64,000 bases of DNA from Limnanthes douglasii subsp. nivea (GCA_036936605.1 JAUPFV010000002.1:253911305-253975304); one strand, 5' to 3'. Counted from the first letter of the stretch, positions 45,081-56,530 are shown. The notes: generated from the letters alone by a model not told the origin. Numbers and translations: made by a program.

Positions 45081-45539
45081 GTAAAGCTATAAGGAGAGTC
45101 AGTTAAGGTCTTTTTGAAGTAGTTTTCAACAGACTTCCCGATCTCTTCAAAGTTATAAATCCATTTATTATCTCTCTTATGATTTTAAGGGTATTTATTA
45201 TTCTTTTCCTGGATACATAAGAGTGATAGAGTTTCGTGTTGTGGTCTCCATCTCTAATCCAGTTGTTGTAACACTTCTGTTTCCAGAAGTTTCTCCATCC
45301 GCAGAGCTTTTATGTAAATGCTATTTGCTTTGTCAAGGGTAGCTTTTGAGGAAATGTTTTTATCAGTGATATAATCTTCCCGATTGATTCTGACATCATC
45401 TTCTGTCTCTTTAGCTTTATTAAAAATGTTCCCAAAGAAATTAACATTCCAGTCTTTTAGACATGTTTTCAACATTTTGAGCTTTCTCCAATAGACTTGA
45501 AAAAGATTGCCCTTCAACATAATATTCCAATTCTAATCA

Positions 45540-46291
45540 ACCATCTCTAGAAAATTTTCATCATGAATCTACATGATCAGAAATTTAAAAGATTTCTTTA
45601 TGTTATTTAAATTGTTGATAAAGATAGAGATTAGTAATGGAGTATGATCAGAACAAGTTTTGACCATGTGAAGAACCCGGGTGTCTTTAAACATGGAAGT
45701 CCAATGCTTGTTGAAAAGATCCCTATTTAACCTCTTCCATCTTGTGTTTCTGTTCCAGGTGTACGTGGATCCTGCGTAATCGGCGTCTTCAATCAGGCAG
45801 TCATTGATAGTATCATTGAAGTCTTGGATGCTATTCTAGCAAACAGCAGAGCAGCCCACATGCTCATCATTTGAAGCCACAACATTGAAATCACCAACAA
45901 TGATCCAACCATGATTAGTAGAAGAAAACTCTCTCAACTGATTCCATAAATATTTCCTCTGAATCTTTTGACACTTAGTGTATATAATAGTTAATTCAAA
46001 AAAAATTCGCATATCATACACTAAGACTTCAAAATACAAACATTAAATGTGATCTTTAAGAACTTTAATGCTAATGTCATCACACCAGAACATCGATATT
46101 TTATTGGAAGTGTTGTTTGTGAAATTAGAGAATTTTAGCCTGCTCACAATCTCAACCATTTTATCCAAACGCACCATAGGCTCCTGGATAGCCAGAATTT
46201 TTACTTTTTCACTTTGAATAATAGATTTCAACCTTCTGATAGTTGAATTATTATAAATTCTGCAAAAATTCCAACTAATAATCTTTATCAT
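45540..46291 (-). pseudogene. LINE apurinic-type endonuclease
   Basis: Starts MIKIISWNFCRIYN with the catalytic Asn of SWN, then ILAIQEPMV with the metal-binding Glu. After a stop near 46,040 comes GWIIVGDFNVVASNDEH with the Asp/Asn pair, then a SDHTPL segment with the C-terminal catalytic Asp-His near 45,640. All key residues of the exonuclease-endonuclease-phosphatase family can be seen across the broken frames. The connecting helices (45520-45254) lead toward RT. Confidence 0.85.
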
Positions 46292-46639
46292 TTTCAGAGA
46301 GGGATTTGTAAGTTTTGTTTTCCCTTGAATACTTAAGGGATTTAATGATCAGTTTATTGAGTATAGAGATAAGACCAAATGGCTAGACCTCACTAATATT
46401 TGGAAGCTAGATTCAAATAATCTAAATAGTTTCCAGAATGTTTAAAAATAATTAAAATATATTAATATTCACTATATGAATATATTCACTCGATTCTCAA
46501 ATCTGCTTTTGTCCACTGAATTGAAAATATTCAAATTTATACGAAATATTTACAGTAAATTAAAATTGTCTTAAAAAAACAATATAAATATTATTCGTTC
46601 TATATTTTACTGAATATAAAAGTCACGGATATTATAAAT

Positions 46640-47260
46640 CGAGGCGTGAGTGATAAGAGGTCAGAAAGTAGTGCATGTTATGTGGCGTTGCACCTCCGAC
46701 TGAGCACTCAGGTCTCACATACGTAGCATATTATAATCTGCTTGTATGTCTAACGAAGTACAAGCCTACAAATAAAAAAGTAAGTAAGACATCACACAAA
46801 GTGAAACATAACTATGAATAGCGTATAATAAGTTGATACTGATCTGCCCAATAAAGACATGGAATGCCTCGTGTTCCTTATAGTCGGGAAATAGGGGTGT
46901 CTTGTTGCATTTTAGAAATGCAAACGTTTACCTTTGCTAGTGAGTATGTATGGCATCAACATGCTTCACGTCCAAGACATCCTCCTCAGGATCTCCAGTA
47001 GCATCCACCCTATTACTAACTGGTAGTGGCCGTGAAATACTAGTATGTACTAGGGTGGTGAATGAATAGCAGACGGTGGTTGCGGTACAACTGGTGAATG
47101 GGCTGTTGGAGGTGATCGGGCTGATCCCGTCGTGATAAGCCCTGTGAGTATCGTCAACTATTTTTTTAACCGTTTTCTATTTTCTCTTCACACGATTGAT
47201 GCGGCACAACGAATGATCGCTGCGAATCCTCTCCGCCTCTTTCTATCTTAAGCGGTTATT
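46640..47260 (-). other. PMD-gene-related sequence lacking the PMD block
   Basis: Matches 53062-53680 closely. In copy 2 this sequence lies next to a plant mobile domain fragment, which is deleted here. On the minus strand of copy 2 a 97-codon frame (53648-53355) covers the corresponding sequence; I see no motif in it. Confidence 0.55.
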
Positions 47261-47339
47261 CTCCATCTCCTTTGTCGTCAATGATTGTCCGTAAAAACAT
47301 TTAATGAAACATAAAAAAAAATTAAAAATGTTGTGGTTG

Positions 47340-47475
47340 TGCACCACAAGTGCACAGTTCCTGTACCGGTGGGTATATGACAATCGTACCACCGATACAC
47401 AAAGCCTGTACCGGTCGGTACATGCCTTACGCACCGATAGGGTGCCTGGTGCACCCCACCGGTAACGGTGCCGAC
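47340..47475. repeat. GC-rich GTACCGGT repeat patch, copy 1
   Basis: A GC-rich island in AT-rich surroundings with two and a half units of about 43 bp built on CCTGTACCGGTNGGTA and CACCGATA. Both strands are open, giving a Gly/Thr-rich 73-codon frame on the minus strand and a 63-codon frame on the plus strand, which I take as by-products. Confidence 0.65.
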
Positions 47476-47687
47476 CATTTTCCAACCAGCTCCGACCATA
47501 TTCTTTGTCTCTTAATTTTTCATTTTGACTACACAATCTAATATTTGAGTAGATCAATATATGAGTGCTTTTGTTGTTAAGTATTTGTATGACTAACTAA
47601 GATTTATATTACATTTTTTAGGGTTCATCTTGATTCTAGCATGCATCTCTACTTCAATTGTCATTTAAATCTATTTGAAATTACAAT

Positions 47688-48116
47688 GTTTTCTACGGCT
47701 AAAAAGCACTGTTAGTCCCCCATGTTTACCACTTGTATCAACATAGTCTCTTTCGTTCACTTCTGTATAGAACTCATCCCCTTCATTTTAAAAATTTGCA
47801 CAAATAGTCCCTCCGCATATTTTGGGGGACCAAAAGTGATACAAAACTTAGGATTTGAGGACCAAAAGTGATATAAAACTTGGGTTTTGGGGACCAAAAG
47901 TGATACAAAATTTAGGATTTGGGGACCAAAAGTGATACAAAACTTAGAATTTAAGTGCCACGTGTCAGTTTTTTAATGGTTTATATGTGCGGAGGACTAT
48001 ATTTGCAAATTTCTAAAACGAAGAGGATGAGTTTTATGCAGAAGTGAACTAAAGGGACTATGTTGATACAAGTGGTAAACATGGGGGACTAACAGTGTTT
48101 TTTACCCGTTTTCTAC
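47688..48116. mobile_element. Mutator-like MITE with 9-bp target duplication
   Basis: A 411-bp element (47697-48107) flanked by GTTTTCTAC on both sides (47688-47696 and 48108-48116). Ends are long inverted repeats: GGCTAAAAAGCACTGTTAG on the left and, on the other strand, GGGTAAAAAACACTGTTAG on the right, continuing well inward. Copy 2 of the duplication has a single GTTTTCTAC (about 54107-54115), the empty site. No coding. A 9-bp duplication is typical of Mutator transposases. Confidence 0.9.
47827..47954. repeat. Four 32-bp tandem units inside the MITE
   Basis: Four units of exactly 32 bp start at 47827, 47859, 47891 and 47923, each beginning GGACCAAAAGTGAT. They occupy the centre between the inverted arms. 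Confidence 0.92.
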
Positions 48117-48429
48117 TTATAAGTATTGCGAGTTATTTGTTTAACCCTAATTTTGTTTCTCGTGAGATAGAAAGAGTTTGAAAGAAAAAACTTAAAATAT
48201 TTATGTATAAAAATACTTTTTGTCTGGTACTAATTGATAAATAAAACCTTTTTTATAAATTTTGCAGATATTCAGATTAGGATGTTATCCGTATCTGGAT
48301 AATATCCGTCAAATTCGAATTTGGATATAAATTTTTAAAAAAAAGCCAGATTCTGATAGTTAATTCAAACTTCAGATTTCAGATTCAGATATAAGCAGAT
48401 CTGTATCCAAAATATCTGTTTGACAGCCC

Positions 48430-50500
48430 TAATGTTGAGGTGGTTCCTAATGAAATCGAGCATGTTCAGTCTAGTGGTTATTTATAAGATCATGTTGTTG
48501 TCAATGATTTTGATGAGACCTTACTTGGTGAAGAAGTTCACGAGCACGGGAAGAAACTTATCCATCATGTTGAGGATATATATGTTCAAAGGTCAACTAT
48601 AGAGAGAAAACCTTCAACAAAGTATCCAAGCTCAAAGTTTATTCTAGTCACTGAAGATGGCAAGCCAGAGAATTATCAAGAACAGTTATCTCGTGAGGAG
48701 AAACATATGTGGCTAGAGGTTATAAAGGAAGAGATCAATTCCTTGGAAAAGAATGAAATGTATGAGCTAGTGAAACCTCATAGTGGAAAGAAACTCTTAA
48801 ATAATAAATGGTTTTCAAAAATTAAAAGAGATGGTTAGAAAATTGCCAAGCGGAAAGTTAGACTTGTAGTAAAAGGATGGAATCAGAAAAAATACATTTA
48901 TTTTGATGAGATATTTTCTCTTCTTTTAAGAAGGCTTCTATTACAACTTTATTGGGTTTAACTGCAAGTCTAAATCTTCAATCGGAACAACTTGATGTAA
49001 GAACACCATTTTTACACGTCGACTTGCATGAAGAATATGCATGGAGCAACCTAAAGGTTTTGAAGAGAAAGGAAAATAATTTTTTTTTGTAAGTTAGAGA
49101 AGAGTCTTATGGGCTTAAACAATCGCCAATGGAGTGGTATCAGAAATTCGAATTGTTTATGATAACTAATGGTTACAAACAAACTCATCCCGATACTTGT
49201 GTCTATTTCAGAGATTTCATTGGAGGTAAGTTCATTATACTTCTTTTATATGTAGATGATATGTTAATTATTGGACAAGATGTTGAGATGATTATTAGTT
49301 TGAAGAAAGACTTAGCCAAATTATTTGACATAAAAGATTTGGGTCCAACAAAGTAAATCTTAGACATGAAAATTACTCGTGATAGGAAAGTTGTAAATTT
49401 ATGGCAATCACATGAGAAATATATTGAACATGTACTTGAATGGTTTAATATCAAGAATGCCAAGCCAGTTAATACACAATTAGCTACACACTTTAAGTTA
49501 AGCAAGGAAGTGTGTCCTACAACAGAGAAAGAGAAAGAATGTATGTCATTTATTCCTTATTCTTCAGTTGTTGATTCTTTGATGTATGTTATGGTGTGTA
49601 CAAGACTAGATATTCCATATGTTATCGGTTCAGTGAGTAGGTATTTACCAAGTTCGGGTAAATTTCATAGGGAAGCAGTGAAGTAGATTTCCAGATACTT
49701 ACAAGGCACCTCTACTTTGAGTTTGTTATGGAGGTGGAAAACCTATACTTGAAGGACACACATATGCTGACATGGTTGGTGATATTGAAAACCAGAACTC
49801 TACCTAAGGTTATGTGTTTACATTTTCAAAGGGAGTCATTTCGTGGCAATCCAAGATACAAAAATATGTAGCATTGTAAACAGCTCAGGCATAATATATT
49901 GTAGTAGTAGAAGCAATAAAAGAGATGATTTGGCTTAATATTTTTCTTTAAGAGTTGGGGTTGAAGAAACACAAGTATGTGGTGTTTTTTTTATAATCAG
50001 AGTGTTATAGATTTAAGTAAGAATTATATGTATCACGCAGGCACCAAACATATTGATGTGAGATATCATTGGTTGCGAGATATGATCATAACAAAAGAAA
50101 TAAAATTGAAGAAGTCCAAGCCGACAAGAATAGTGCAGATATATTGACTAAGATTTTTCCCTGAAGAAAGGTTGAGCTTTGCAGTAAGCTCGCTGGGATG
50201 AGGTTTAAGTGATTACCTCATGAGTGTATCTTCCCCGTGATGGGTTGGAGGGGGAGATTCTTAGGGTCCATCCCATATTAGGCCCACTTTATAAACTAGT
50301 GATTTCATGTTCCTAGGGTTATATATTTGGGGTCAAGATTATGTTTGATCGAGACAAAAAAAAGATCGAACAGTTTTTTGAGATACAAATACATATAGTA
50401 TTTTTTTCGTCTTTTGATTTTTTAGTCTGGTGCGTGTAATCACTGTAAAGAGGTCTGATCAAGTGGCAAACGGTATCTATTTTTGCTTCAATATGACTAG
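48430..50500 (+). pseudogene. Copia-4 RT-RNase H and 3' LTR part, copy 1
   Basis: A 5'-truncated copia element. It starts with integrase-RT linker text, then the RT: MWLEVIKEEINSLEKNEMYE, RKVRLVVKGWNQKK, GLKQSPMEWYQKFELF, ILLLYVDDMLIIGQDVEM with the catalytic YVDD intact, and LAKLFDIKDLGPTK. After stops, the tail includes PYSSVVDSLMYVMVCTRLDI and an RNase H relic with HAGTKHIDVRYHWLR. A purine tract GGAGGGGGAGA near 50,245 precedes an LTR-like stretch of about 240 bp. Frames are broken many times. Gag, protease and integrase are absent. Confidence 0.88.
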
Positions 50501-50738
50501 TTGGATTGTGATTTGGTGCTACAGACCAGGAGAAATAACTACTGGAACATAACAGTATTTTTTGGTGATATTGTTTCCTTTACGCTTCTCTTTTTGTTAT
50601 CAATTATTATGTGTACTTGTTGGTGGGTTTGTATTTGTGAGATTGATTAAGATTCATTTGTACCCTAAACTAATTATAATAATTGAATTGTTCAGGATGG
50701 ACTCTTAATCAGTACCGTAATTTTTTACTCTTCATATT

Positions 50739-51104
50739 TGATGAGTTTGGATACTTCAGACACATCCCACTTTTTAATCCGGACAAGGGTACTTCGGACC
50801 ATATCACTCCACTATAAAATCTGAACATGATAAATGTGAACACTTTTTTACTAAGCTATTTTCTAATCTACTTAAAAACTAATGGGTCCTTAAACCCGAC
50901 CCGGTTTCACAACTTGACCTGATAAGCCCTGGGTTATTAATTAAAAGTATAAATACCCCAACCACTCTCATTAATGAGGGTGATCGACATTTAATACAAG
51001 CAGACTACTTAATCATCTCACTACTTCTCACACTAAACACAAAATACTTTAAACTTACCAAAACATTTTACCAAACTACCCCTAGCCAAAAATAAACCAA
51101 ACCA
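50739..51104 (+). repeat. Tat LTR, copy 1
   Basis: 366 bp, starts TGATGAGTTTGG and ends AAACCAAACCA, followed by AATTGGCGACC. It is the duplicate of the Tat-D 5' LTR (56531-56896), with the same left flank, so it is not an independent insertion. Contains a TATA-like AAGTATAAATACCCC. Confidence 0.88.
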
Positions 51105-51179
51105 AATTGGCGACCACCGTAGGAGCACGAAAGTGCCTGAATCTTGCATTCAAAACCAGTAGAAAAAACCAGTTCGGAT

Positions 51180-51254
51180 GGATCCGAACGAGCAAGAAAC
51201 TCCATCTCTTGTGGTGGAGACGGTTGGGGAAAACAAAGAATACACCATTGAAGA
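51180..51254 (+). pseudogene. gag: Gag start of the duplicated Tat element
   Basis: The first 25 codons of Gag (MDPNEQETPSLVVE...) identical in kind to Tat-D, then the duplication ends and unrelated DNA follows. Confidence 0.8.
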
Positions 51255-52074
51255 CCCATGTTTTCATTATTTTCTAAAAAAACCCGTTTTAGTCAAATAT
51301 TTATCATTGAAGACCCAATAATACCATTTATACCCTTACTCACTAAAAACGAGGTTTTCCTTTAAACTCGATGAATCTAATCTCTGAAAACCGTCTGATC
51401 CTCAATTTGAGTAATGTATGTCGGGTCTAATTTGTATGAAAATATGTTAAGACTAAGTGGGATTAGGATGGTTCCGGACTTCGTATTTTTTGTGTGCAAA
51501 TACTTCGTGTCTTTGTACATGTTTATCCTAAAAAGATGTTAGAATGATCATATAGCATTGTTTTAGTGAATGATAGTTGAATTACTAAATATAACCAAGA
51601 TATCAAGCTTCCAGGGAATAACACGATTTTGTTGTACAAGTTTTCAACAAGATAAGCTGACGTCAACTAGACGAAATTGATGTACACGGTAACATTTTTT
51701 AACACTACATTTTTTTATGGTTTTTGATTGCACAGTTTGCTTTCAAATCCTAATCATCGAGTTTTTGGACACCTTTGCTAATACTACACCTCTTTCGTGC
51801 TAATTTCTGAGTATACTTATAGGCTTCTTGGGTATGCCAACTCTGCTGGCCTAAAGATGGTGCATGTGTGAAAGTGCTACGCTATTTTCTGATATTTTAA
51901 AAAGTCTTTTAACTACCAAAAGAGAATTTACATAGTTTTGTTTAGTTACTTTCTTGACAAACATTGGATTAGCGATTTATATTTTGTAGTCACCTTTATA
52001 TGTAACATTTTTACTATGTAGAAATTAAATTTCAATCATCAAAACTTGAAGTTGTTTTATGTTTTGACATATCA
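51255..52074. other. Unique spacer between the two duplicates
   Basis: 820 bp without a recognised gene or element. TCATTGAAGACCCA at about 51305 repeats the text at the end of copy 1 (CCATTGAAGACCCA at 51246), a possible microhomology at the junction. Confidence 0.5.
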
Positions 52075-52360
52075 GAGTATAGAGATAAGACCAAATGGCT
52101 AGACCTCACTAATATTTGGAAGCTAGATTCAAATAATCTAAATAGTTTCTAGAATGTTTAAAAATAATTAAAATATATTAATATTCTATATGAAACTCGA
52201 TTTTGGTAATTCTCAAATCTGCTTTTGTCCACTCAATTGAAAATATTCAAATTTATATGAAATATTTACAGTAAATTAAAATTGTCTTAAAAAACAATAT
52301 AAATATTATTCGTTCTATATTTTACTGAATATAAAAGTCACGGATATTATAAACCGAGGC

Positions 52361-52799
52361 GTGAATGCTAATAAAATTTTTATTTTGATAAAAATACTCA
52401 TAAATACATATTCAATTACTTCATTATCACTTAATACCAAAAAAAATTAAATAGCTTAGACTTTAATATTAATATAATTTTAATTTGGATAAAAGCACTT
52501 ATAAATACATACTTAATTATCTCATTGTCACTTAATACCTAAAAATTACATACCATGAACAACTATCTTTATCTAGGTGAAAATCAAAATAACTTTGTTT
52601 TTATCCAAATTTCTCTTTCTTATTTTCTCTTTTTTATTTTTATTTTTAAAACTTCGTATCTGTCAAACCGTAGTTCCGAAGAAAAAAAATCGAAAATTTC
52701 ATTGGCTTTGTTTTTAAGACGAACAAAGTAGATCCATTAATGATATTTTACAAAAAAATTATTTGTTGCTCAAAGAACTCCCGCAAGTCACTTAATCCT
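52361..52799. other. Copy-2-specific AT-rich DNA with one satellite box
   Basis: No gene. At about 52650-52750 there is one copy of the CCGTAAC-type box from the 38-42 kb array (ATCTGTCAAACCGTAGTTCC, then GACGAACAAAGTAGATC). Confidence 0.65.
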
Positions 52800-52847
52800 A
52801 AACCTAACACCTCACGTGGACTCCAGCTCCGTGAACCTCTGCAACGC

Positions 52848-53063
52848 TCAACCCCAACATAGTTGTGTTATAACTATAATCCTCGTCCCGAGTGCTGTGA
52901 ATACATCCAAAGTCCTACCCACTAAATTGAGACTTTTAATGCAACCGACATCGTCGAGAGTGATGGTCATCTCCCCAAGGCTGAAACGGAATGTGTTGGT
53001 CTCCTGATTCCAACCCTCGACGAATAGCTCATTCAGTAGATAATATGTGAAGTACCGAGGCAA
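52848..53063 (-). pseudogene. Plant mobile domain (PMD, MAIN-like) fragment
   Basis: The minus-strand frame reads YFTYYLLNELFVEGWNQETN then TFRFSLGEMTITLDDVGCI. The pattern W-ETHTFH-P-GEMTITL-DV is the hallmark of plant mobile domain proteins, known both as host MAIN-like genes and as cargo or parts of Mutator-like and gypsy-type elements. Only about 70 residues of the domain are present; further decayed sequence on the same strand continues to 53,648. Copy 1 of the duplication has lost this block. Whether this was a host gene or transposon gene is not decided by the sequence. Confidence 0.75.
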
Positions 53064-53680
53064 GTGAGTGATAAAAGGTCAGAAAGTAGTGCATGTTATG
53101 TGGCATTGCACCTCCGACTGAGCACTCAGGTCTCACATACGTAGCATATTATTATCTGCTTGTAGGTCTAACGAAGTACAAGCCTACAAATAAAAAAGTA
53201 AGTAAGACAACATACAAAGTGAAACATAACTATGAATAGCGTATAATAAGTTGATACTGATCTGCCCAATAAAGACATGGAATGCCTCGTGTTCCTTATA
53301 GTCGGGAAATATGGGTGAATTGTTGCATTTTAGAAATGCAAACGTTTACCTTTGCTAGTGAGTATGTATGGCATCAACATGCTTCACGTCCAAGACATCC
53401 TGCTCAGGATCTCCAGTAGCATCCACCCTATTACTAACGGGTAGTGGCCGTGAAATACTAGTATGTACTAGGGTGGTGAATGAATAACAGACGGTGGTTG
53501 CGGTACAACTGGTGAATGGGCTGCTGGAGGTGATCGGGCTGATCCCGTCGTGATAATCCCTGTGAGTATCGTCAACTATTTTTTTAACCGTTTTCTCTTT
53601 TCTCTTCACACGATTGATGCGGCACATCGAATGATCGCTGCGAATCATCTCTACCTATTTCTATCTTAAGCGGTTATTCT
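53064..53680 (-). other. PMD-gene upstream sequence, copy 2
   Basis: Continues the minus-strand PMD locus upstream. It contains an acceptor-like TTTTTTATTTGTAG near 53,190 and a 97-codon frame at 53648-53355 without known motifs. The counterpart in copy 1 is 46640-47260. Confidence 0.45.
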
Positions 53681-53757
53681 TCATCTCCTTTGTCGTCAAT
53701 GATTGTCCGTAAAAACATTTAATAAAACATAATAAAAAAATTAAAAATGTTGTGTTT

Positions 53758-53895
53758 GTGCACCATAAGTGCACAGTTCCTGTACCGGTGGGTATATGAC
53801 AATCGTACCACCGATACACAAAGCCTGTACCGGTCGGTACATGCCTTACGCACCGATAGGGTGCCTGGTGCACCCCACCGGTAACGGTGCCGACC
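53758..53895. repeat. GC-rich GTACCGGT repeat patch, copy 2
   Basis: Nearly identical to 47340-47475. Same 43-bp unit and same open frames on both strands. Confidence 0.65.
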
Positions 53896-54427
53896 ATTTT
53901 CCAACCAGCTCCGACCATATTCTTTGTCTCTTAATTTTTCATTTTGACTACACAATCTAATCTTTGAGTAGATCAATATATGAGTGCTTTTGTTGTTAAG
54001 TATTTGTATGACTAACTAAGATTTATATTACATTTTTTAGGGTTCATCTTGATTCTAGCATGAATCTCTATTTCAATTGTCATTTAAATCTATTTGAAAT
54101 TACAATGTTTTCTACTTATAAGTATTGCGAGTTATTTGTTTAACCCTAATTTTGTTTCTCGTGAGATAGAAAGAGTTTGAAAGAAAAAACTTAAAATATT
54201 TATGTATAAAAATACTTTTTGTCTGGTACTAATAGATAAATAAAACCTTTTTATAAATTTTGCAGATATTCAGATTAGGATGTTATCCGTATCTGGATAA
54301 TATCCGTCAAATTCGAATTTAGATATAATTTTTAAAAAAAAAACAGATTCTGATAGTGAATTCAAACTTCAGATTTCAGATTCGGATATAAACAGATTTG
54401 TATCCAAAATATCTGTTTGACAGCCCT

Positions 54428-56260
54428 AATGTTGAGGTGGTTCCTAATGATATCGAGCATGTTCAGTCTAGTGGTTATTTATAAGATCATGTTGTTGTCA
54501 ATGATTTTGATGAGACCTTACTTGGTGAAGAAGTTCACGAGCACGGGAAGAAACTTATCCATCATGCTGAGGATATATATGTTCAAAGGTCAACTATAGA
54601 GAGAAAACCTTCAACAAAGTATCCAAGCTCAAAGTTTATTCTAGTCACTGAAGATGGCAAGCCAGAGAATTATCAAGAAGAGTTATCTCGTGAGGAGAAA
54701 CATATGTGGCTAGAGGTTATAAAGGAAGAGATCAATTCCTTGGAAAAGAATGAAACGTATGAGCTAGTGAAAAGAAACTCTTAAATAATAAATGGTTTTC
54801 AAAAATTAAAAGAGATGGTTAGAAAATTTCCAAGCGGAAAGTTAGACTTGTAGTAAAAGGATGGAATAAGAAAAAATACATTTATTTTGATGAGATATTT
54901 TCTATTCTTTTAAGAAGGCTTCTACTAGAACTTTATTGGGTTTAACTACAAGTCTAAATCTTCAATTGGAACAACTTGATGTAAAAACACCATTTTTACA
55001 CGACGACTTGAAGATGATATGTTAATTATTGGGCAAGATGTTGAGATGATTATTAGTTTGAAGAAAGACTTAGCCAAATTATTTGACATAAAATATTTGG
55101 GTCCAACAAAGTAAATCTTAGACATGAAGATTACTCGTGATAGGAAAGTTGTAAATTTATGGCAATCACATGAGAAATATATTGAACATGTACTTGAATG
55201 GTTTAATATGAAGAATGCCAAGCCAGTTAATACACAATTAGCTACACACTTTAAGTTAAGCAAGAAAGTGTGTCCTACAACAGAGAAAGAGAAAGAATGT
55301 ATGTCATTTATTCCTTATTCTTCAGTTGTTGATTCTTTGATGTATGTTATGGTGTTTACAAGATTAGATATTCCATATGTTATCGGTTCAGTGAGTAGGT
55401 ATTTACCAAGTTCGGGTAAATTTCATAGGGAAGCAGTGAAGTAGATTTTCAGATACTTACAAGGCACCTCTACTTTGAGTTTGTTATGGAGGTGGAAAAC
55501 CTATACTTGAAGGACACACATATGCTGACATGGTTGGTGATCTTGAAAACCAGAACTCTACCTAAGGTTATGTGTTTACATTTTCAAAGGGAGTCATTTC
55601 GTGGCAATCCAAGATACAAAAATATGTAGCATTGTAAACAGCTCAGGCATAATATATTGTAGTAGTAGAAGCAATAAAAGAGATGATTTGGCTTAATATT
55701 TTTCTTTAAGAGTTGGGGTTGAAGCGACACAAGTATGTGGTGTTTTTTTATAATCAGAGTGTTATAGATTTAAGTAAGAAGCATATGTATCACGCAGGCA
55801 CCAAACATATTGATGTGAGATATCATTGGTTGCGAGATATGATCATAACAAAAGAAATAAAATTGAAGAAGTCCAAGCCGACAAGAATAGTGCAGATATA
55901 TTGACTAAGATTTTTCCCTGAAGAAAGGTTGAGCTTTGCAGTAAGCTCGCTGGGATGAGGTTTAAGTGATTACCTCATGAGTGTATCTTCCCCGTGATGG
56001 GTTGGAGGGGGGGATTCTTAGGGTCTATCCCATATTAGGCCCACTTTATAATCTAGTAATTTCATGTTCCTAGGGTTATATATTTGGGGTCAAGATTATG
56101 TTTGATCGAGACAAAAAAAAGATCGAACAGTTTTTGAGATACAAATACATATAGTATTTTTTTTCGTCTTTTGTTTTTTTAGTCTGGTGAGTGTAATCAC
56201 TGTAAAGAGGTCTGATCGAGTAGCAAACTATATCTATTCTTGCTTAAATTTTGATAACGT
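54428..56260 (+). pseudogene. Copia-4 RT-RNase H and 3' LTR part, copy 2
   Basis: Duplicate of 48430-50500 with more damage. A deletion at 55010/55011 joins the TFLHGDL-region text directly to DDMLIIGQDVE, removing the GLKQSP box and half of YVDD (about 226 bp). The RT tail (ITRDRKVVNLWQSHEKYIEH) and RNase H relic (YHAGTKHIDVRYHWLR) remain. Its LTR end keeps about 36 bp (AACGTGTTTGGGATATATGG region) that copy 1 has lost. Confidence 0.88.
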
Positions 56261-56530
56261 GTTTGGGATATATGGAAAATCAATATGACTAGTTGGATTG
56301 TGATTTGGTGCTACAGACCAGGAGAAATAACTACTGGAACATAACAGTATTTTTTGGTGATATTGTTTCCTTTACGCTTCTCTTTTTGTTATCAATTATT
56401 ATGTGTACTTGTTGGTGGGTTTGTATTTGTGAGATTGATTAAGATTCATTTGTACCCTAAACTAATTATAATAATAGAATTGTTCAGGATGGACTCTTAA
56501 TCAGTACCGTAATTTTTTACTCTTCATATT

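Larger units (their letters stand above)
42546..46300 (-). mobile_element. L1-type LINE, truncated at both ends
   Basis: Minus-strand non-LTR retrotransposon with endonuclease, reverse transcriptase, zf-RVT and the beginning of an RNase H domain in the standard order. The first ORF (gag-like) is missing; homology begins at the endonuclease start. The 3' end is cut within RNase H. Many stops and frameshifts. There are no LTRs, as expected for this class. Confidence 0.9.
46359..51254. repeat. Segmental duplication, copy 1
   Basis: A 4,896-bp segment repeated in the same orientation at 52075-57046. In the stretch I compared by eye (about 49.36-49.69 against 55.12-55.44 kb) identity is about 98%. 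It contains a PMD-gene flank, a GC-rich GTACCGGT patch, a MITE, the 3' part of Copia-4 and the LTR plus gag start of a Tat element. It ends abruptly inside gag at 51254, showing that it is the truncated copy at the right side. Confidence 0.92.

Noticed and set aside
42546..46300. LINE as the source of the RNase H fragment at 479-1039
   Set aside because: The two share domain type but the overlapping residues differ clearly, and the fragment at 479 includes parts missing here; no evidence that one derives from the other.
47243..47557. Gly/Thr-rich ORFs on both strands as genes
   Set aside because: They follow from the GTACCGGT repeat and are open on both strands; no start context or homology is visible.
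50739..51254. A fourth independent Tat insertion
   Set aside because: Left flank, LTR and gag start are the same as in Tat-D, and the copy ends exactly where the segmental duplication ends.
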